Part shown: piece after piece, positions 24,633 to 37,730 of the stretch
How the letters are laid out: each line of letters starts with the position of its first letter
Numbering within the stretch: the stretch's first letter is position 1
Source: Serilophus lunatus
Taxonomy: Eukaryota > Chordata > Aves > Passeriformes > Eurylaimidae
Direction: 5' to 3'
DNA length: 64,000 nt
Assembly: GCA_013399895.1 (NCBI GenBank)
Contig: VXBA01005694.1
Location: 355,695 to 419,694, forward strand
Notes under the pieces: generated by a model
What the model was told of the DNA's origin: nothing
The model's input: only the letters and a program-made list of their open reading frames with translations
Databases searched by the model: none
Position numbers and translations under genes: made by a program

Positions 24633-24856
24633 GAAGTTCCATGTGAATATGAGGATATGTCACACTTTGAGGGTGACAAAGCACCGGAACAGGCTGCCCA
24701 GGGAAGATGTGGTGTCTCCTTCGCTAGAGATAGTAAAAACCCTCCTGGGCATGATTCTGTGCATTCTGCTCTAGGTGGGACTGCTTTAGTGGTTGGGTTG
24801 GACTAGATGATCTATAGAGATCCTTTCCAACCCCAATCGTCCTGTGCTTCTCTGAT
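24205..24856 (+). mobile_element. CR1 LINE 3' fragment, 650 bp, with broken ORF2
   Basis: Sense CR1 with recognisable landmarks: 'cctaatgaagttcagcaaag', 'ggggaggaataaccccatgc', 'gacaacaagctgttcatgag', 'gtaagaccacatctggagtg', 'aacaggctgcccagggaaga', and a tail with 'gttgggttggactagatgat' ending in an octamer-like 'tgcttctctgat'. It covers the ORF2 C-terminal half to the 3' end. An internal 27-base duplication lies at 24386-24434. Confidence 0.93.
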
Positions 24857-25360
24857 GTACAAGATCAGTTTGAAAGGAATGCCACTGTCCAGTTTGTAAC
24901 AAGCAGAAAGACATTATAAATTAAATGAAAAATAAATAAGTAGATAGAAAGAAGAGCAAATGAGGAGAGACACTGACAATTTCACATAGGTAATTAAAGA
25001 AAAGAGTGTCTGGTCTGTACACTTGCAGCAAGTTTGTTTTATATAGCTACGTCTAACAGAGAATTAATACACCTCAATCTGTCTGTGTAGAATGTCCCAT
25101 ATTGTGTTTCATATGATTTATATGCTACCATTGAGCCTAATGACAGAGGACTAAGGAATACAAAAAGGCATATCTTAGAGGAATCTCTTAGAGATGCTCT
25201 GAATAAAGTTCCATGATGGGACAATTGTCCATATCATAGCAGTGCCAGGAGCTGTGAGCTCGAGCTGTTTCATGTTCAGGCATTAAACATAGTAGAAAAT
25301 AGTAACAATCTGTAATATTAATTGAAGACGTGGAGAAGAGAGTCATAGTAACTTGAGACT
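24857..25360. other. Non-coding DNA, nothing recognised
   Basis: AT-rich spacer between two sense CR1 fragments. Confidence 0.5.
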
Positions 25361-25498
25361 GTGTTGAGGTTCAGATTGGATGGAGATCTGAGCAACCTGG
25401 TCTAGTAGTGTAAATTGTGCCTGCCCTTGGCAGGCGGGTTGAAATTAGACGGTTTTAAGGTCCCTTTGTAGTGGTTTTAACAAACCATTCTGACTCTA
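25361..25498 (+). mobile_element. CR1 LINE, 3'-terminal fragment
   Basis: Sense CR1 3' region: 'gtgttgaggttcagattgga', 'gagcaacctggtctagtagt', 'cctgcccttggcagg', 'ttttaaggtccctttgtag', 'aaaccattctgactc'. The octamer end is degraded. Confidence 0.88.
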
Positions 25499-25994
25499 AG
25501 TTTTTTTTCTTCCACAGTGTGGGTGTACAGAAAATGCTTTGTTTTTCAATATTAAGCCTTTTTTGAGTGAATGCCAGGTGTAGATTTCCTTTAAAAAATT
25601 AAAATTAGTTTATGCGTCATTCTTGAAGATTATGAAGCACTACTCTTGTGTCCAGAATAGACCAGCAGCCTCCAGAAAGGAAACCTTCTTGGAAAATTCA
25701 AATCTTCTTGAGCTTTTATAAAATATTTTGAGCTGTTTTCCAGACTGACACCTTGTGTTGTTAACACTTTATTCAGCATTACTGTGTGAGAGCTCTTGAC
25801 ATCTATCTTGTGCAGTAACTTAGTGAGTCGCAACTGCATATCTGACACACCCCATTCTTCGGTCTCTCTCCTTCTACTCCTATTGCCCCAGTTATCTTGC
25901 CAAACTGTTGGTAAGTTTGTATTGGAGACAGATCGCTGTTATATGTTGACTCAATTATTTTAATATCTTTTTCTTTAATTTTTTTTGTCTGAGG

Positions 25995-26010
25995 ATGAAT
26001 ATATATTCAT
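25995..26010. repeat. 16-bp perfect palindrome ATGAATATATATTCAT
   Basis: Reads identically on both strands. AT-only palindromes of this size are not rare in AT-rich DNA. Confidence 0.8.
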
Positions 26011-26565
26011 TCCTGGATATTGCCAAATACAAGGATTTGAGAAGTTGATAGAAGTTCTGGGCTAGTTATGTATTTTAGTCACTAAATCACACACATTTAA
26101 ATAAGCATAAATCCATATATTGCATAGTCATCTTGGACAGGCAAACCACTTAAATTTCTGATTCCTAAAGCAAAATTGATATTTATTAGTCAACCTGTGT
26201 GCTTCTATAATGAACTCCTATAGCTCTCAGTGTGTGGCCTCATAAAATGTTTTGTAAAAATATGCTCCTCCCTAAGAGGTTTGGACCAGCTGTTAAGCAA
26301 GCCTGCTGAGCAGCTCTGCTCAGTTCCAGTCTAATTAGAGTCGTACTGAATTTTGCTTTTCAAATCCTGTATGTATAATGCTTCAGTTCACATTAAAAAT
26401 GTGATCTTGAGTCTCTTTTGTCTCTCCAGAAATATTTTATTCAATGTGAGGATTAACATTTGGATTTTAAAAAATAATAACTAATGTATATCATAATACA
26501 GATGTGGAAAAATATTTAATTATAAAAATTATGTGAGTGCTTATAGGAAAAAAGCTGTCATTCAG

Positions 26566-26599
26566 ATTATTTAATAATTATTATTTAATTATTTAATAC
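26566..26599. repeat. AT-rich low-complexity run
   Basis: Alternating ATTATTTAATA-type units. Simple low-complexity DNA with no other feature. Confidence 0.75.
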
Positions 26600-29500
26600 A
26601 GCTGAGCAAAAGATAAATTGATGCTTCTTGCCTAGCTTCTCTTATGTAGGATAAATTACATCAGAGTGTAAGTTCCAGATTCAGTATTTGTTTATAAGTT
26701 AATTCAGGGCTTTTATGGTTGTCAATATTTATTTCAACTGACATGTGGTGCACTTCTAAAGTACTTTTACATGTATTGGGAAGGTTAATTAAGTGAAAGG
26801 TATTACTATCTGTAGCTTTTTGAAATATCTTGGGCTTGATGCTTTTTAAAGAAATGAGGTTGGATGAATCAAATATGCATGACTTTTGCAGTCTGTAGTT
26901 TGACCTTTCTTTCCAACTGAAAAATTATTTGTAAGTTATTTTCCAGAGATGATAATAGCTAGATATATTTTAAATGCCTAAACCATTTAGGCAAACTTTA
27001 TATTTTGTATCCAGTACTGTCTGGAACATAGAAACAGTTAGGCTCCCTCTTCGAAGTGAATATTCAATCTTATCTACGTTCTTGTATAGTCTCTAAAACT
27101 GTGAAATACATATAAGCAGAAGAACAGAGGCTCTAACACAGCCAAATGAGAGAGAAAAACATGTTCATTAGGTAAAACTCTCATTCAAATCAGAGGAAGA
27201 GAATATAACTCAAGAATTATGAAGTTAGTTTGTAGGAAGTGAACCATTCTACAGATCATCTTAAGTAAACCTTTATCCATCCTATGCATAAATATGTCTA
27301 TTTTTAATAATTATTAATTGGAAAATTGTGGAGCATAGTACTAATCAACTATAAATTTTACAGTAGCTAAATCCACAATAAGAATATGCTTCATTTAAAA
27401 CAATCTTATATAATATGATGGTGGTGTTGAGTCACATTTTACTTACAGTCCTGATTTTAAAGCCTGCCCAAGTAGAATACATAAGTAAAACATTTATTAA
27501 AAATTGTGCTCAATAACATTTTAAGAATGTTATTGATTGCTCTGACTAGAGCCTATCAATTCACATAAAGCAGACAGATGTTTAAATGTAATTCAGATTA
27601 CATTATATCAGCTTTAACAATCTCCCTCACACTATGCATAGAAAAGTATTGAGGGAAATTGCCTTGCTTTCTGAAGGCCAGAACTTTACAAATAGTTTGT
27701 AAATATTTTTTTTAATCTTGAGCTTTCAAAGAGTATACACACTTTCTTGTAATTTTGGACCAGTTTCACTTAAGTGACTTTGTTTACATATATTTCAAGC
27801 ACTGCTTGAAATTGATTTTTTTTTTTTTCAAATCTCTTGAATTTGCATTTGTAAGGTAGTTTGCCTTTCCTCTGTGCCATGTTCAGTGCTTCTGTAGCTA
27901 AAAATGCAGATCTCTTTCAGCTAGGCACATTGCACTTTTCTAAAGGCACAGCTGTGGAGGCTGAATCCTAGGATATGTGCCCTGTCCTAGAAAGAGCTGT
28001 ATTCATCCCATCTAAAGTACTGCCTGGTATTCTGTATCTCTTTGCATGGGCAAAGTGTGAGATTTAACATGTAACGTTTACTCATAACATATTGCTTGGG
28101 ATATGCATTGAGCGGGCAATCAAAGCCAGAGGATTAGCATGCTCTTCCGCACATTTTCACGATGACAATCTGATAGGTAGGAATACCCACATATTGCTAT
28201 GGAGGTCCACCTTGAAGTATACTGAGTTATGCATTCATGCAACAGATTTGTGTTGTCATGTTCTGTCCTGAGCTTTAGTGATGAGTTACTGTTAATAATA
28301 GATGAGATAATCAAGTGGAATATTCCTTTAGTTGTCTTTAGACAGAGACCAAGACTGAAAGATTAGGCTGCCTGCTTGTCTCATCTTTAAATCACATCAA
28401 ATTACCAAGACATTTCTGTAATGCATTTGAAATCTACCACCTTTTATTGTCTTCCTACAGCATTACTGTAGGCAGAGTACTCTTGCTCAGTGAGTGTACT
28501 TAATCTGTTATTTTTAAGGAACTACAAAAAGCATGAATGCCTAGTATGTACTCAATAGGCTTGAAAACAGGAGATAGACATGTCAGAGGGCACTTTAACA
28601 AAGTAACGGTTTTGGCAGTGGTATGTGCTTAACTGAGTAAAATGAATGTGGGAGCATTAGGCAGGTAAGTGCCAGGTAGGCAGGCAACTGGGAGCACTTC
28701 CCTTATTGTCCATTGCATGTGGGAATTGGTGTATTAAAGATCTGATCTGGATCAGCCCTGGTGCTCACAATCACTCAGACCAACATCTGTCTTTAATTAT
28801 AAGATGGGTAGGTTGTGACAACCGGGAGTATCTGGGAGCCTGAGCCTGCTAGGACAAGGCACTGCTTAGAAGTCTGGGGCCCTTTTATGGCTTTTACCTT
28901 CACTGAACCTTTGAAGACTTTGAATGACAAAGAGGAGGAATGTGGAGAGAACATATTTTTTTTCTCTTAAGATCTGGACTCTTCTCCAGTGCTAGGAGTG
29001 GGATTTTGGCACATTGCTCATTATTTAATTCTCTTGGCTGGAAGCAGGAAGCATTTTAGAGCTTTTGGTTCAGTTCAATGTACAGCTGGCTCCCCTAGAG
29101 CCATAGAAAAATAACCAGAGTCCTTGGAGATACTTGTTCTGGGCCATCAGTGTGTGGAGGCACAGTGCACAGTGGAGGGCAGAGAAGCGTTGTGCAACTC
29201 TGGGTATATTAAATATTTTCTGCATTTAGCTGTGGGGATTGGTGGAGAAACAGCCTTTCGTTCAGCTTTCATTCTGCTTCTGAGAGGTCAAGACATGAAA
29301 TATGGTGCTTCCCAGTGTGCTTGAACAATGAGAAGCAGTTAATTGTTTGCTTTTGTGATTCTTTCTTCTGATCCTTTTTGGAAGTTCACGTGAATTTATT
29401 CTAACATCTTCATGGTGTCTGGATGGCATGTGAGAATACAACCGATGTGCCTGGCTTGGCAAAATTCAATTTGCAGAAAAGTGTGGGAGAATCTTTGGGG

Positions 29501-31033
29501 GTGCTGAATGTATGAATCAAATGAAAGTCTCTTCAGTGAGTTGTGCAGAACAGAAATTTTAAAAATATCTATTGACTAGGATCCCAAGGGAAAGTTAAAT
29601 GTAAATGTAATTTAGACAGCAGTATTGGCAGCTATGCAGGAGGCTGAAATGTTCTGATTTTTGATGTAAAAGATAAATATTTTGACAATTTCAAGGAACA
29701 CTTTCTCAATTTTCTACTGGTTAGAGAGCTCAAAAATTTGTTTTCTTGAAACACTCAGATTAAATTTAAAAACTTCGAAGTCTTTAGGAAGATACTATTT
29801 TTCATTGTTGTCTTAAAAAACTATCACAATTTTTCTGGATTTTTTTTTCATCATCTCTAGTTCATCTGTTGTCAAAGTATATCTCACTAGCTGTATATAG
29901 CATTAATTCTTCTCCTGGTTTTCAAAGTGTCAAAATCCCCTGCAATAAAAAATTTCTCTCCACAATTCTTTCTCAAGTTTCTCCTAAGGGATAAGAGTAG
30001 AATGGTCTGGGCTTGCACTGAATTGGTACTGAATAAGAAAACATTGTGTGCCAAATTCTCTTACCATTTGTTAAGAAATAATTAACTGAAATAACTATAA
30101 ATCTATACTTCAGATTTTAATATTTGCTAGATATTTCTTCTACTTCTGAAGATCTTCTCATAGGTGTAAAAAGAATAACTTTTTGTCCTTGTCTTCATAT
30201 TCCTTTACAGTTCCTTTCTTTTTGGTCAAAATGAGTATAACACCGCCCTTTATGACTCTTATTGATGAAATGGACCTTTCCACGGGTCACATCCAATGAG
30301 GCATTTGTATAATCAGGTTTAGTATGGACTGTCACAGACTTTTCAGCAGAATTCTGTATGATCCTATATCAACAATTGTGGGAGTAGATGTTCTGCTTGC
30401 TGTAATGCCTTCTATCACAATAATTCACATTTCTTAATACTTTTGTCTTTAGTCTGTCCCAGCGCAGTAGAGCAGTATTCTTTTCATTTCAAGAGGGAGC
30501 AGCTGGCTTGCACAGAGTAATTAATCTCATGCAGAAAAATTTTAGCAGAATTAAAGGACAGAACCTGGTGCCTGTTCTGCTTTGGTTTGGGCTATCTTCT
30601 CTTTGCTTGAGCAACATAAAAGTGGTGTGTCAGTTTCAAAAACAAGGAGATCTCTTCCTTATCTCTGTCCACACGAAGCAAGAATTGCAGGCAATTCTGC
30701 ATAAAGATTTCTTGTCTACCCATCATACTTAACTAGTAGAACATTTGGAGGAATTAAGTACAACCTTTCCTTTGCATTTCTATTCTTTTTGCACGTTAAC
30801 AGGAATACATTGCATTGTTAAGCCTGTGCTCAGCACCTAAAGTATTCAGTGCTGTCATTCTTAACAATTTGCCTCTGAAATGATTTCACTTTCCAAGTGA
30901 TGTTGAACTGTAGGATCTACTTCTGTGAGCTGTGGGGATCACAGCCTAGAAAAGCTGAGGACCAGAATAAGAAGCCATTATCTGTTTTATTGGTTCTGCA
31001 TATGTGGATTGTTCTCTAACATGCATTAAACAG

Positions 31034-31118
31034 ATAAGCAGGAGCACCTGGAGGGGAGGGGCTGCTCAGCTTGGGTGTGATCCAGCCAACAGCAGAATAC
31101 AGCTGAAGACAGTCCCAG
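31034..31118 (+). other. Weak candidate exon (donor CCCAG|GTAAGA)
   Basis: An 85-base, GC-richer block ends at a strong donor and starts after 'cattaaacag', a weak acceptor with little pyrimidine tract. Only one + strand frame is open. I do not recognise the peptide. It could be a non-coding RNA exon or coincidence. Confidence 0.15.
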
Positions 31119-33097
31119 GTAAGAATTAAGAACTGCAATGGGATAATCAGGTCATCAAAGGCTGTCTCACTTGCTGTTCCTAAAAGAAATCATATGGAAA
31201 GTGTGTATCTCTGTAGTCCTTGTGGGTAGGTAAGTGGCATTACCAGACCTGCTTCTCCCTGGATTTGTACAGAGTGCTGTAACTGGTATAGAACTGAGTT
31301 AGAATGTGCACGCCACCTCTGCCTGGCTTTGGCCATTGCAAACCTTGCGGCCGTGCACTGGATGGAGATTTGGGGCTGACAGTCGGTGTGCTGATTTTCC
31401 TGTGTGTGTGTTATGAAGTCACTTTGTGCTTTAACTTCACCCCTTCCAGAAACAGAGATGAGTTCACCATCATAGAGTTATTTATAAGTACAAAGAAAAA
31501 AAAATATACTTAAATGCTGCAGAATGGGAACCATATACACAGAGCTGTAATAGAAGTGTTTCCACACTGAATTTGGTCTTGTTCAGGATTATATTTGGCA
31601 AGTCCCTTGCAAAATGCACTGGTGACACACGTAAGCACTGCTTGCAGTCTGTGGTTTCTTCTTTTATTTTCCTCCCCAAGGGTAACTTTTGTAGTTTATA
31701 TTATTTCCTGTGGGAGTACTTGCCATGCAAATGCATAACTGTGCTACATACACTGTATGCACTGTATGTGCTTTGATTTGATACAAGTCTGAGCAGTGTA
31801 ATGGCACATCTGAGGATTTTACACACCGTTGTAATTGTGATTTCTTAACATAGCAGAAAGAAATTTAAGAATTTCTATCAAAATGGTGAGGTAGGCAGCA
31901 ATTTCTGCTGAACTAGGGACAAATAGGGAATAAAGTAGCATTTTTCAAATTTTTCTTTATTTTTTTAAGACTGCTAATGGTGGTTATATTACTTCTGTGA
32001 CTCACTGGAGTTTTCTATGCAACAGCAGAAACTAGAGTGGAAAATCAATTTTTAAAATCAAAATTAAGTGCTGTAATTAGGTTTTTCTCCATTCCAAGAC
32101 ATAACAAATAAAAGGAAAAAGAACTACCTAAATTTAAAATGTTGCTTGTTTTGCTATTATACTGTAAAGTACTGGAATACATCCCTGTCTGCAGGGATGT
32201 GCTGATTCTCAGTGTTTAGCATAGCACTTATTTAATTTCCATTTCCTACTCTTCCGCAGTTAAAGGTCTATTTCATGCAGTTGTGTAGCACTCCACCTCA
32301 TCCTCTCTTCTCATGACCTGTTGCACCACAGATAGCAGGTTGAGTGAGTGCCATCTACCCCAATCAAATAATAGAAGAGTAGAAAAATAGCACTGATAAT
32401 TGCATGGCAGAATGCAGTATTTGCGGCCTTACACTTTAGGGAGATCTACGGGAAAAAATGCTTGCATTTTATTTCTTTACTGCTTTGAAATCCTGTAGCA
32501 TTGTGTATGAAATTCTTCATGCCCTCTGCTAGAAGACAGTTCTGCCATGCATCAGTGAAGGTGAGAGAGGAGATGTATGCATATGGTATCTTCTGTTTTA
32601 AGGGGAAATTAGACCTGGAGCAAACTTGTAATGTCGTATCTGGGTTTCTGAAAGCATAATTTCTAAAGAGAAAAGATTTGGCACAAGAAATATTAAGGGA
32701 ATAGAAAAATTTAAATTGGAAGAGAAGAGCAGGAACCGCTGTCATCCTTAATGTGGGGCATTTCATTTTCACTTCCTTTTTTCCATTTTTATGCCATCTT
32801 CCTTCATCTTTGCCTCTTTTTTTTTTTTTTTTCCCTCCCTGTTCACTTCTCTGCAGCATTTCTTCATCAGTATAAGTGACTGTTCTAAGAATCATTGTAT
32901 AATATTCCTGCCATTGACTTAGTTAAATGCTTCCTGAGAACATCTTTTAAGCAACCTGGGTTTCATCTTCAAAATTCAGGGCCAAGTGATAGAGTTTTAA
33001 CATTTTTATTATTAGAGAAAGTATCTTTTATGAACCATCATAACTGTTTGTAAATTTATACTTATGATATTTCTTACTTGGCAGCAGTGGAACTACA

Positions 33098-33594
33098 CCT
33101 TGAATCCTGTGTTCACTTTTGGGTCCCTCACAACAAGAAAGATGTTGAGGTGCTGGAGAGTGCCTGGAGAAGGGCACGAGAGCAGTGAAAGGTCTGGAGC
33201 GCAAGTCTGATGAGGGAACTGCGGTTGTTTAGCCTGAAGAAAAGGAGGCTCAGAGGAACCTTATCAATCTCTACAACTGCTTGATAGGAGGTTGTAGCCA
33301 GATGGGTCTTTTCTCCCAGGTAACAAGCAATAGGACAAGAGGAAATGGCCTTAAGTTGTGGCAGTGGAGGTTTAGTTGAATATTAGAAAAGAATTCTTCG
33401 TACAAAGCATTGTCAAGCATCAGAACTGGCTGTCCATGGAAGCAGTTGAGTCACCATCCCTGGAGGCATTTGCAACACATGTAGATGTGGTGCATATGGA
33501 CACGGTTTAAAGGGACTTAGCAGTGCTGGGTTAATAGTTGGACTCTATAATCTTTCCAACCTCAATTCTATGATTCTGGGATCCTGTGATTCTA
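33098..33594 (+). mobile_element. CR1 LINE 3' fragment, 500 bp
   Basis: A long sense copy with landmarks throughout: 'cttgaatcctgtgttcactt', 'gatgttgaggtgctggagag', 'gaactgcggttgtttagcct', 'gaggctcagaggaaccttat', 'aagcaataggacaagaggaa', 'tcaccatccctggaggcatt', then 'cctcaattctatgattctgg' and a repeated terminal octamer at 33573-33594. ORF2 C-terminal coding sequence is included but carries stops and indels. Confidence 0.95.
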
Positions 33595-36500
33595 TTCTAC
33601 AGAAATCTTTCCACCTGTATTGTATCTGTAACAAAGTGAGTCCTGCCCTGTCCAGGAGACAAGTCTGAATGTGTTTTGTTGGTGCTGACTGGGGCAACTA
33701 CCCCTCTTGTGCCAATGGTTTTCCTATGAAAATACTGTCTGTTGCATTAGGCTGAGGAACACTAGTTTGTTTGCCTTTTGTAAGGACCTGATTTTTCCTT
33801 CTTTCCTCTTAACAAACATTGAGACTTCTACCTCCTTGAACTACTGTAAGGTCTGAGTGGCTAAAACTTGTCATCTGTATGGAGTAGCAGATATTTAGGT
33901 TCCTGTCTTTCCTAGTATTCTGGTCATTCAACAGTATATGTTGGCATCATGGAAGTGTGTAAGGTAATTAATTGTGTTGGGGATGGGAAATAGTTGCTTA
34001 CTGTGCAGTCTGTCAAATCAATATCTGTTGTTGCGTAGTACTAATAAAAACAAAGCTAGCTACCTTAGTTTCTCATCTGTTCCTGTAGCCACAGCTGTGC
34101 CGAGCATTGAAAAATAAGCCTTGAAGCAAAGTGATTTTTTTATATCTAAAGTATTGCCTTTTTAACTTGTTCCTTCTCCTGCGTGTTTCACTGGAAACAG
34201 AGTTCTGCAAACCCTGAATGACTAATCTTCCTATCTGTCTTCCCATTCTTACAAGGAAGGCATTATTTATGACAGAACTGTATTTGTATTTTAAATGGCC
34301 CTGTCATCAAGTTTTATGGCTACTGTGTGTATATATTCAGATAGGGGTAGGAGAGAAACCGAATCTGCAGCTAACATCTATCTTCACCACAGGTGTGTGA
34401 GGGGGAGGTTGACACCCCACGTGTGTGCTGTGAGAAGTTATCCCTTAACAAGAGAAAATTAATGCCCTGTCTAAAGCCGAGCCGCACTTCTTCCCATGTG
34501 CTGCTCAAGTAAAACAGCAATGTTAAAATTGAAAAAGGAGGTAAACTGTCAGAAGTACTGGTGATGCTCAGTGCAAACAAACAGTTGGCAAGGTGTTTGA
34601 AACAACCACCTGTTTTGGTACTGTTGTGTGTGATGTTTGGGATCCATGTCATAAAAATAATAGGATTCAACAACGTAGTTGCCTTGCGCTTATACCCATG
34701 TGTACACTTGTGGTAAGACTAATTCTTCTCATAGAAGCACAAGAATGGCCTTTAACGTATAGTTTAGATGTGGTTTGGTTTACTGAAAAGCACCCACTCA
34801 TTGGCAGTAAGAAGATCCTAGTAAAATCTGCTCTTAACTGATTATCTCCTGTCTGTGGTAATATTGTTGCTTAATGGCATGCATCTCTGTTCTTGTAATG
34901 TAGCACTTCAGTGAGCATGCTAAAGTACATATTACTCCTGTGAGCAGACAGCAGCTGGGAGTTCCAGTTCTTCTAAAGCAGCTCAGCTTGTAGCACTTCT
35001 GTAAAATGCAGCCTTCATTATGGTTACAGTAAAATATTCATAATCATAAAATCCCTTGGTACCATGACAGACCTAATAAACCCACTATTGGCAATGTATG
35101 GCAGACTGCTGTATGATGGAGCTCTAAGGACATGGCTTGTAGTCTGGCCTTTGCTGTATTTTGGAAGCTGGATAGATCTGCAAATGAACACAAATAGTTA
35201 AACAGCATTTCTGATTAGAATCAGAATTAGGTGTTTGGCGAGATTTATTCTTCTTGATCTAACATTTTCAGTGGGTGGAGAAAATTACCTCCCTATTGCT
35301 TTGTCATTATTTCTTAAATGAACAATGTATTCTATTTTTTTTCCTTTAAGTGGGATGAATTGCGGCTTTTTATTACTCCCTGTTTTTCCAGAATAAATAG
35401 TTCAGTAAAGCTGCTAATTTTGATGAAAAATCATAAAAAGGAGGTTTTATTGTTTAATGAGTGTTTCCTTCAATTTTCTCAGCTTCTGAATATACATAAG
35501 AGTATATAAATAGTTGCTTCGAAGAATGTACCCCTTTTTGGTTGTAGCGCAATGATTTCAAATTTTTCTTACCCTCTTCATAAAAACATGAAAGCAGAGT
35601 GGGAGAAGTGTTCTACTGTTTATGCATATACTATGTAAGATGGTTTTCCTGTTCCTTTAACACGTATAGTGTTGTTTAAGCTGTGTAAAGATGTTGCTGC
35701 TTCTTTTCTGTACTTTGTTTTTGGTACATGTTTCCTTACAGTGATATCCCAGCTGTTTTCTTCCTAAATTTTTCAAGGCCACCTTTCTTCCTTCTCTTGT
35801 TTTCCCTTCCCTCTATTATATGACACTCTGTCATCCCAAAAGTGTGGAGAATGTTGTGAGGCTGTTACATGGCATAACAAAGGTTTTCCCACCTTGGAGA
35901 ATCCGTCTTCCTCTCAACCTATAGTTAAGAAAGTTGGAGTCATGTTACAGAGAGATAGGTCTGTAGTAGTTCAGATGAGACATGCTTTTACTCTATCTTG
36001 TGGTCTTAAAAGTTTGACTGCCAGGATAAACTAAGTATCTGAATTAGAAGTAATTAGAAACTATTCTCTTCCCGGAAATATTTCCAGTTACCAAATATTT
36101 TATCAGAAGTCTTTAGATGTCAAGCAAAAACTAAGCAGATACCTGGGAGTTACCTTGGCAAAAAAACCTCGCTAAGAATTTCAATTTAGTTAACCAACCT
36201 AGCATTTTAAAATGCACTGAAGAGTTCTTTGAACTCTGTAATCTTAACAGAATTCAGCAGTATGCGCCTTAAGGCTCAAAGCTTGGGCAATGCCATCCAG
36301 CTACAGAAACTTGGATGTTCAATGTAAATTATAAGTGGGAGTGGAATATTTTCCCTTTTGATTTTGTGTACCCTGGAGAAAATAGTTTCAGCCATTTTTT
36401 GAAAATCCTGGGGCAGAAGAAGTGTTCCCTTAGTCCCAAGTGCCCTATACTAAATTGCTATGACTGTATTTTATTTGCCATGCACCTATTAATTTTGGTT

Positions 36501-37277
36501 TGCTTTTTACCACAGAATAGCAAAGCAGAAATCATTCTTGTGTGTATGCATCCTAAATCCAATCCTGCACACAGGACAGCAGTGACTCTTCAGCCTATTG
36601 GTATCTCCACAGTTGTAGGTGGGAAGACATTGGGCAAGAATAATACAAGTACTATAGAATACAATACATAGCTATAAACCCTGCAAGTTTACAGTTTTGA
36701 TACCAAGTCTGACTGGGAGGAACATCAGGTTACTCACGTGCCTGGAATCATAAGAGTATATTTTTGCTTATCATTTAGAGATTATAACTGAATAGAGCTG
36801 CAGGGGTTAAAGCTGAAGTATGGAACAAAAGGGAAAGTAGTACATTACTCTTTCACTGCAAAAATAGGTATTCAAAAATACTACTCATAATGCAGAATAA
36901 CTTGCAATTATAGAAAGAAGGAAAAGCACGCCGAGGTAGGGCAGAAGTCTGGAATTTGGAAAAAAATCTCTAAGGTTTGTATTTCATGAAGCCATTATCA
37001 AAGAAAAACAGAAGCCCTTGACTGAGTCTTAAATCCTTCAGCAAAGCATGTATGACATCAGCAAGTGAAGTGAGCAATATGATGCCTTTCTGTTGTGAAC
37101 TGAAACTAGATAACAAAAATACCTCTGACTAGATCCCAAACCGCAAGAACAAAATAAAATCAATTCTCCTTTCATATCTTAAATTCATTGAAACACATAA
37201 AACACCTGTTCCTTCACCTTAACAGTTAATACATATTTCTATTTTTGGCACTTCTGTACCCCTTTGCTTTCCTGCAG
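33595..37277. other. Non-coding DNA, or intron of the candidate gene downstream
   Basis: No recognised repeat. I looked for an upstream partner of the candidate exon at 37278 that ends with two bases of a split codon and found none that convinced. A 103-base block after an acceptor at 36515 has only one open frame, which ends in the wrong phase. Confidence 0.45.
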
Positions 37278-37374
37278 TGCTGTGTGTCTCATATTTGAAC
37301 TGCTGCTGCTTCTGTTGCATGCTGGCAAATCCAAGAGAACCAAGGAGTTAAATTTCAGAACAGGAGAAGAGGAG
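37278..37374 (+). CDS. Candidate internal coding exon A (unidentified protein)
   Basis: A strong acceptor (C/T-rich tract ending 'gctttcctgcag') precedes 97 bases that end at a good donor (GAGGAG|GTGAGC). One frame is open: the first base completes a split codon, then 32 codons follow and the exon ends on a codon boundary. The peptide starts with a short hydrophobic stretch with six consecutive leucines, then a basic and charged segment: 'IFELLLLLLHAGKSKRTKE', ending in three glutamates. This could be the end of a membrane segment plus its cytosolic flank. The exon has no in-frame ATG, so it needs an upstream exon, which I could not find here. Its end phase fits the start of exon B, 356 bases downstream. 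I do not recognise the protein; a chance pairing remains possible. Confidence 0.4.
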
Positions 37375-37730
37375 GTGAGCTGTCTGCTACAGTAGTTTAC
37401 TGCAGCTTCCTTTCATACTGACACATATGTAGTTTGTGGTGACAGTGCTAAAGAACTGCAGACAGGCACTTAGCAGACTGGATGTGAGCTGGATGCAAAG
37501 ATGCCTCACCCTGGACTTCCTGCTGGCAATATGTAAATACACCTGCAGACTGGCCACACTGGGTGATTTGTTTTGGTTTTTTTTTCAGAAGGCAGCATGA
37601 GAGGACCTGACAAAGCAACAGAATAGTTGAGACCTTAACCAGCGTTAGGTCTGTATCTCAGTTGTGGGAGAAGTTTTTTTGGTTTTGGTGTTTTGTTGTG
37701 GTTTTTTTTTATTGTGTGCTGCATATTCAG

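Larger units (their letters stand above)
25499..33097. other. Non-coding DNA, 7.6 kb without recognised repeats
   Basis: AT-rich, with several short inverted or palindromic AT stretches (25995-26010, 26566-26599). The splice-bounded block 31034-31118 is listed separately. No CR1 or LTR piece was seen, which makes this one of the longest repeat-free stretches in the window. Confidence 0.45.

Noticed and set aside
31725..31732. Octamer ATGCAAAT here and at 38955-38962
   Set aside because: An 8-base AT-rich motif is expected several times by chance in 64 kb.
32446..32895. 149-codon minus strand frame with a basic stretch
   Set aside because: The basic part comes from a T-run; there is no domain, splice context or recognisable similarity.
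34593..34841. Cysteine-rich 82-codon + strand frame
   Set aside because: No polypyrimidine acceptor upstream and no known cysteine pattern; probably chance.
36516..36618. Possible upstream exon for the candidate gene
   Set aside because: It has a good acceptor, but its single open frame ends with one base of a codon while exon A needs two, and its donor is weak.
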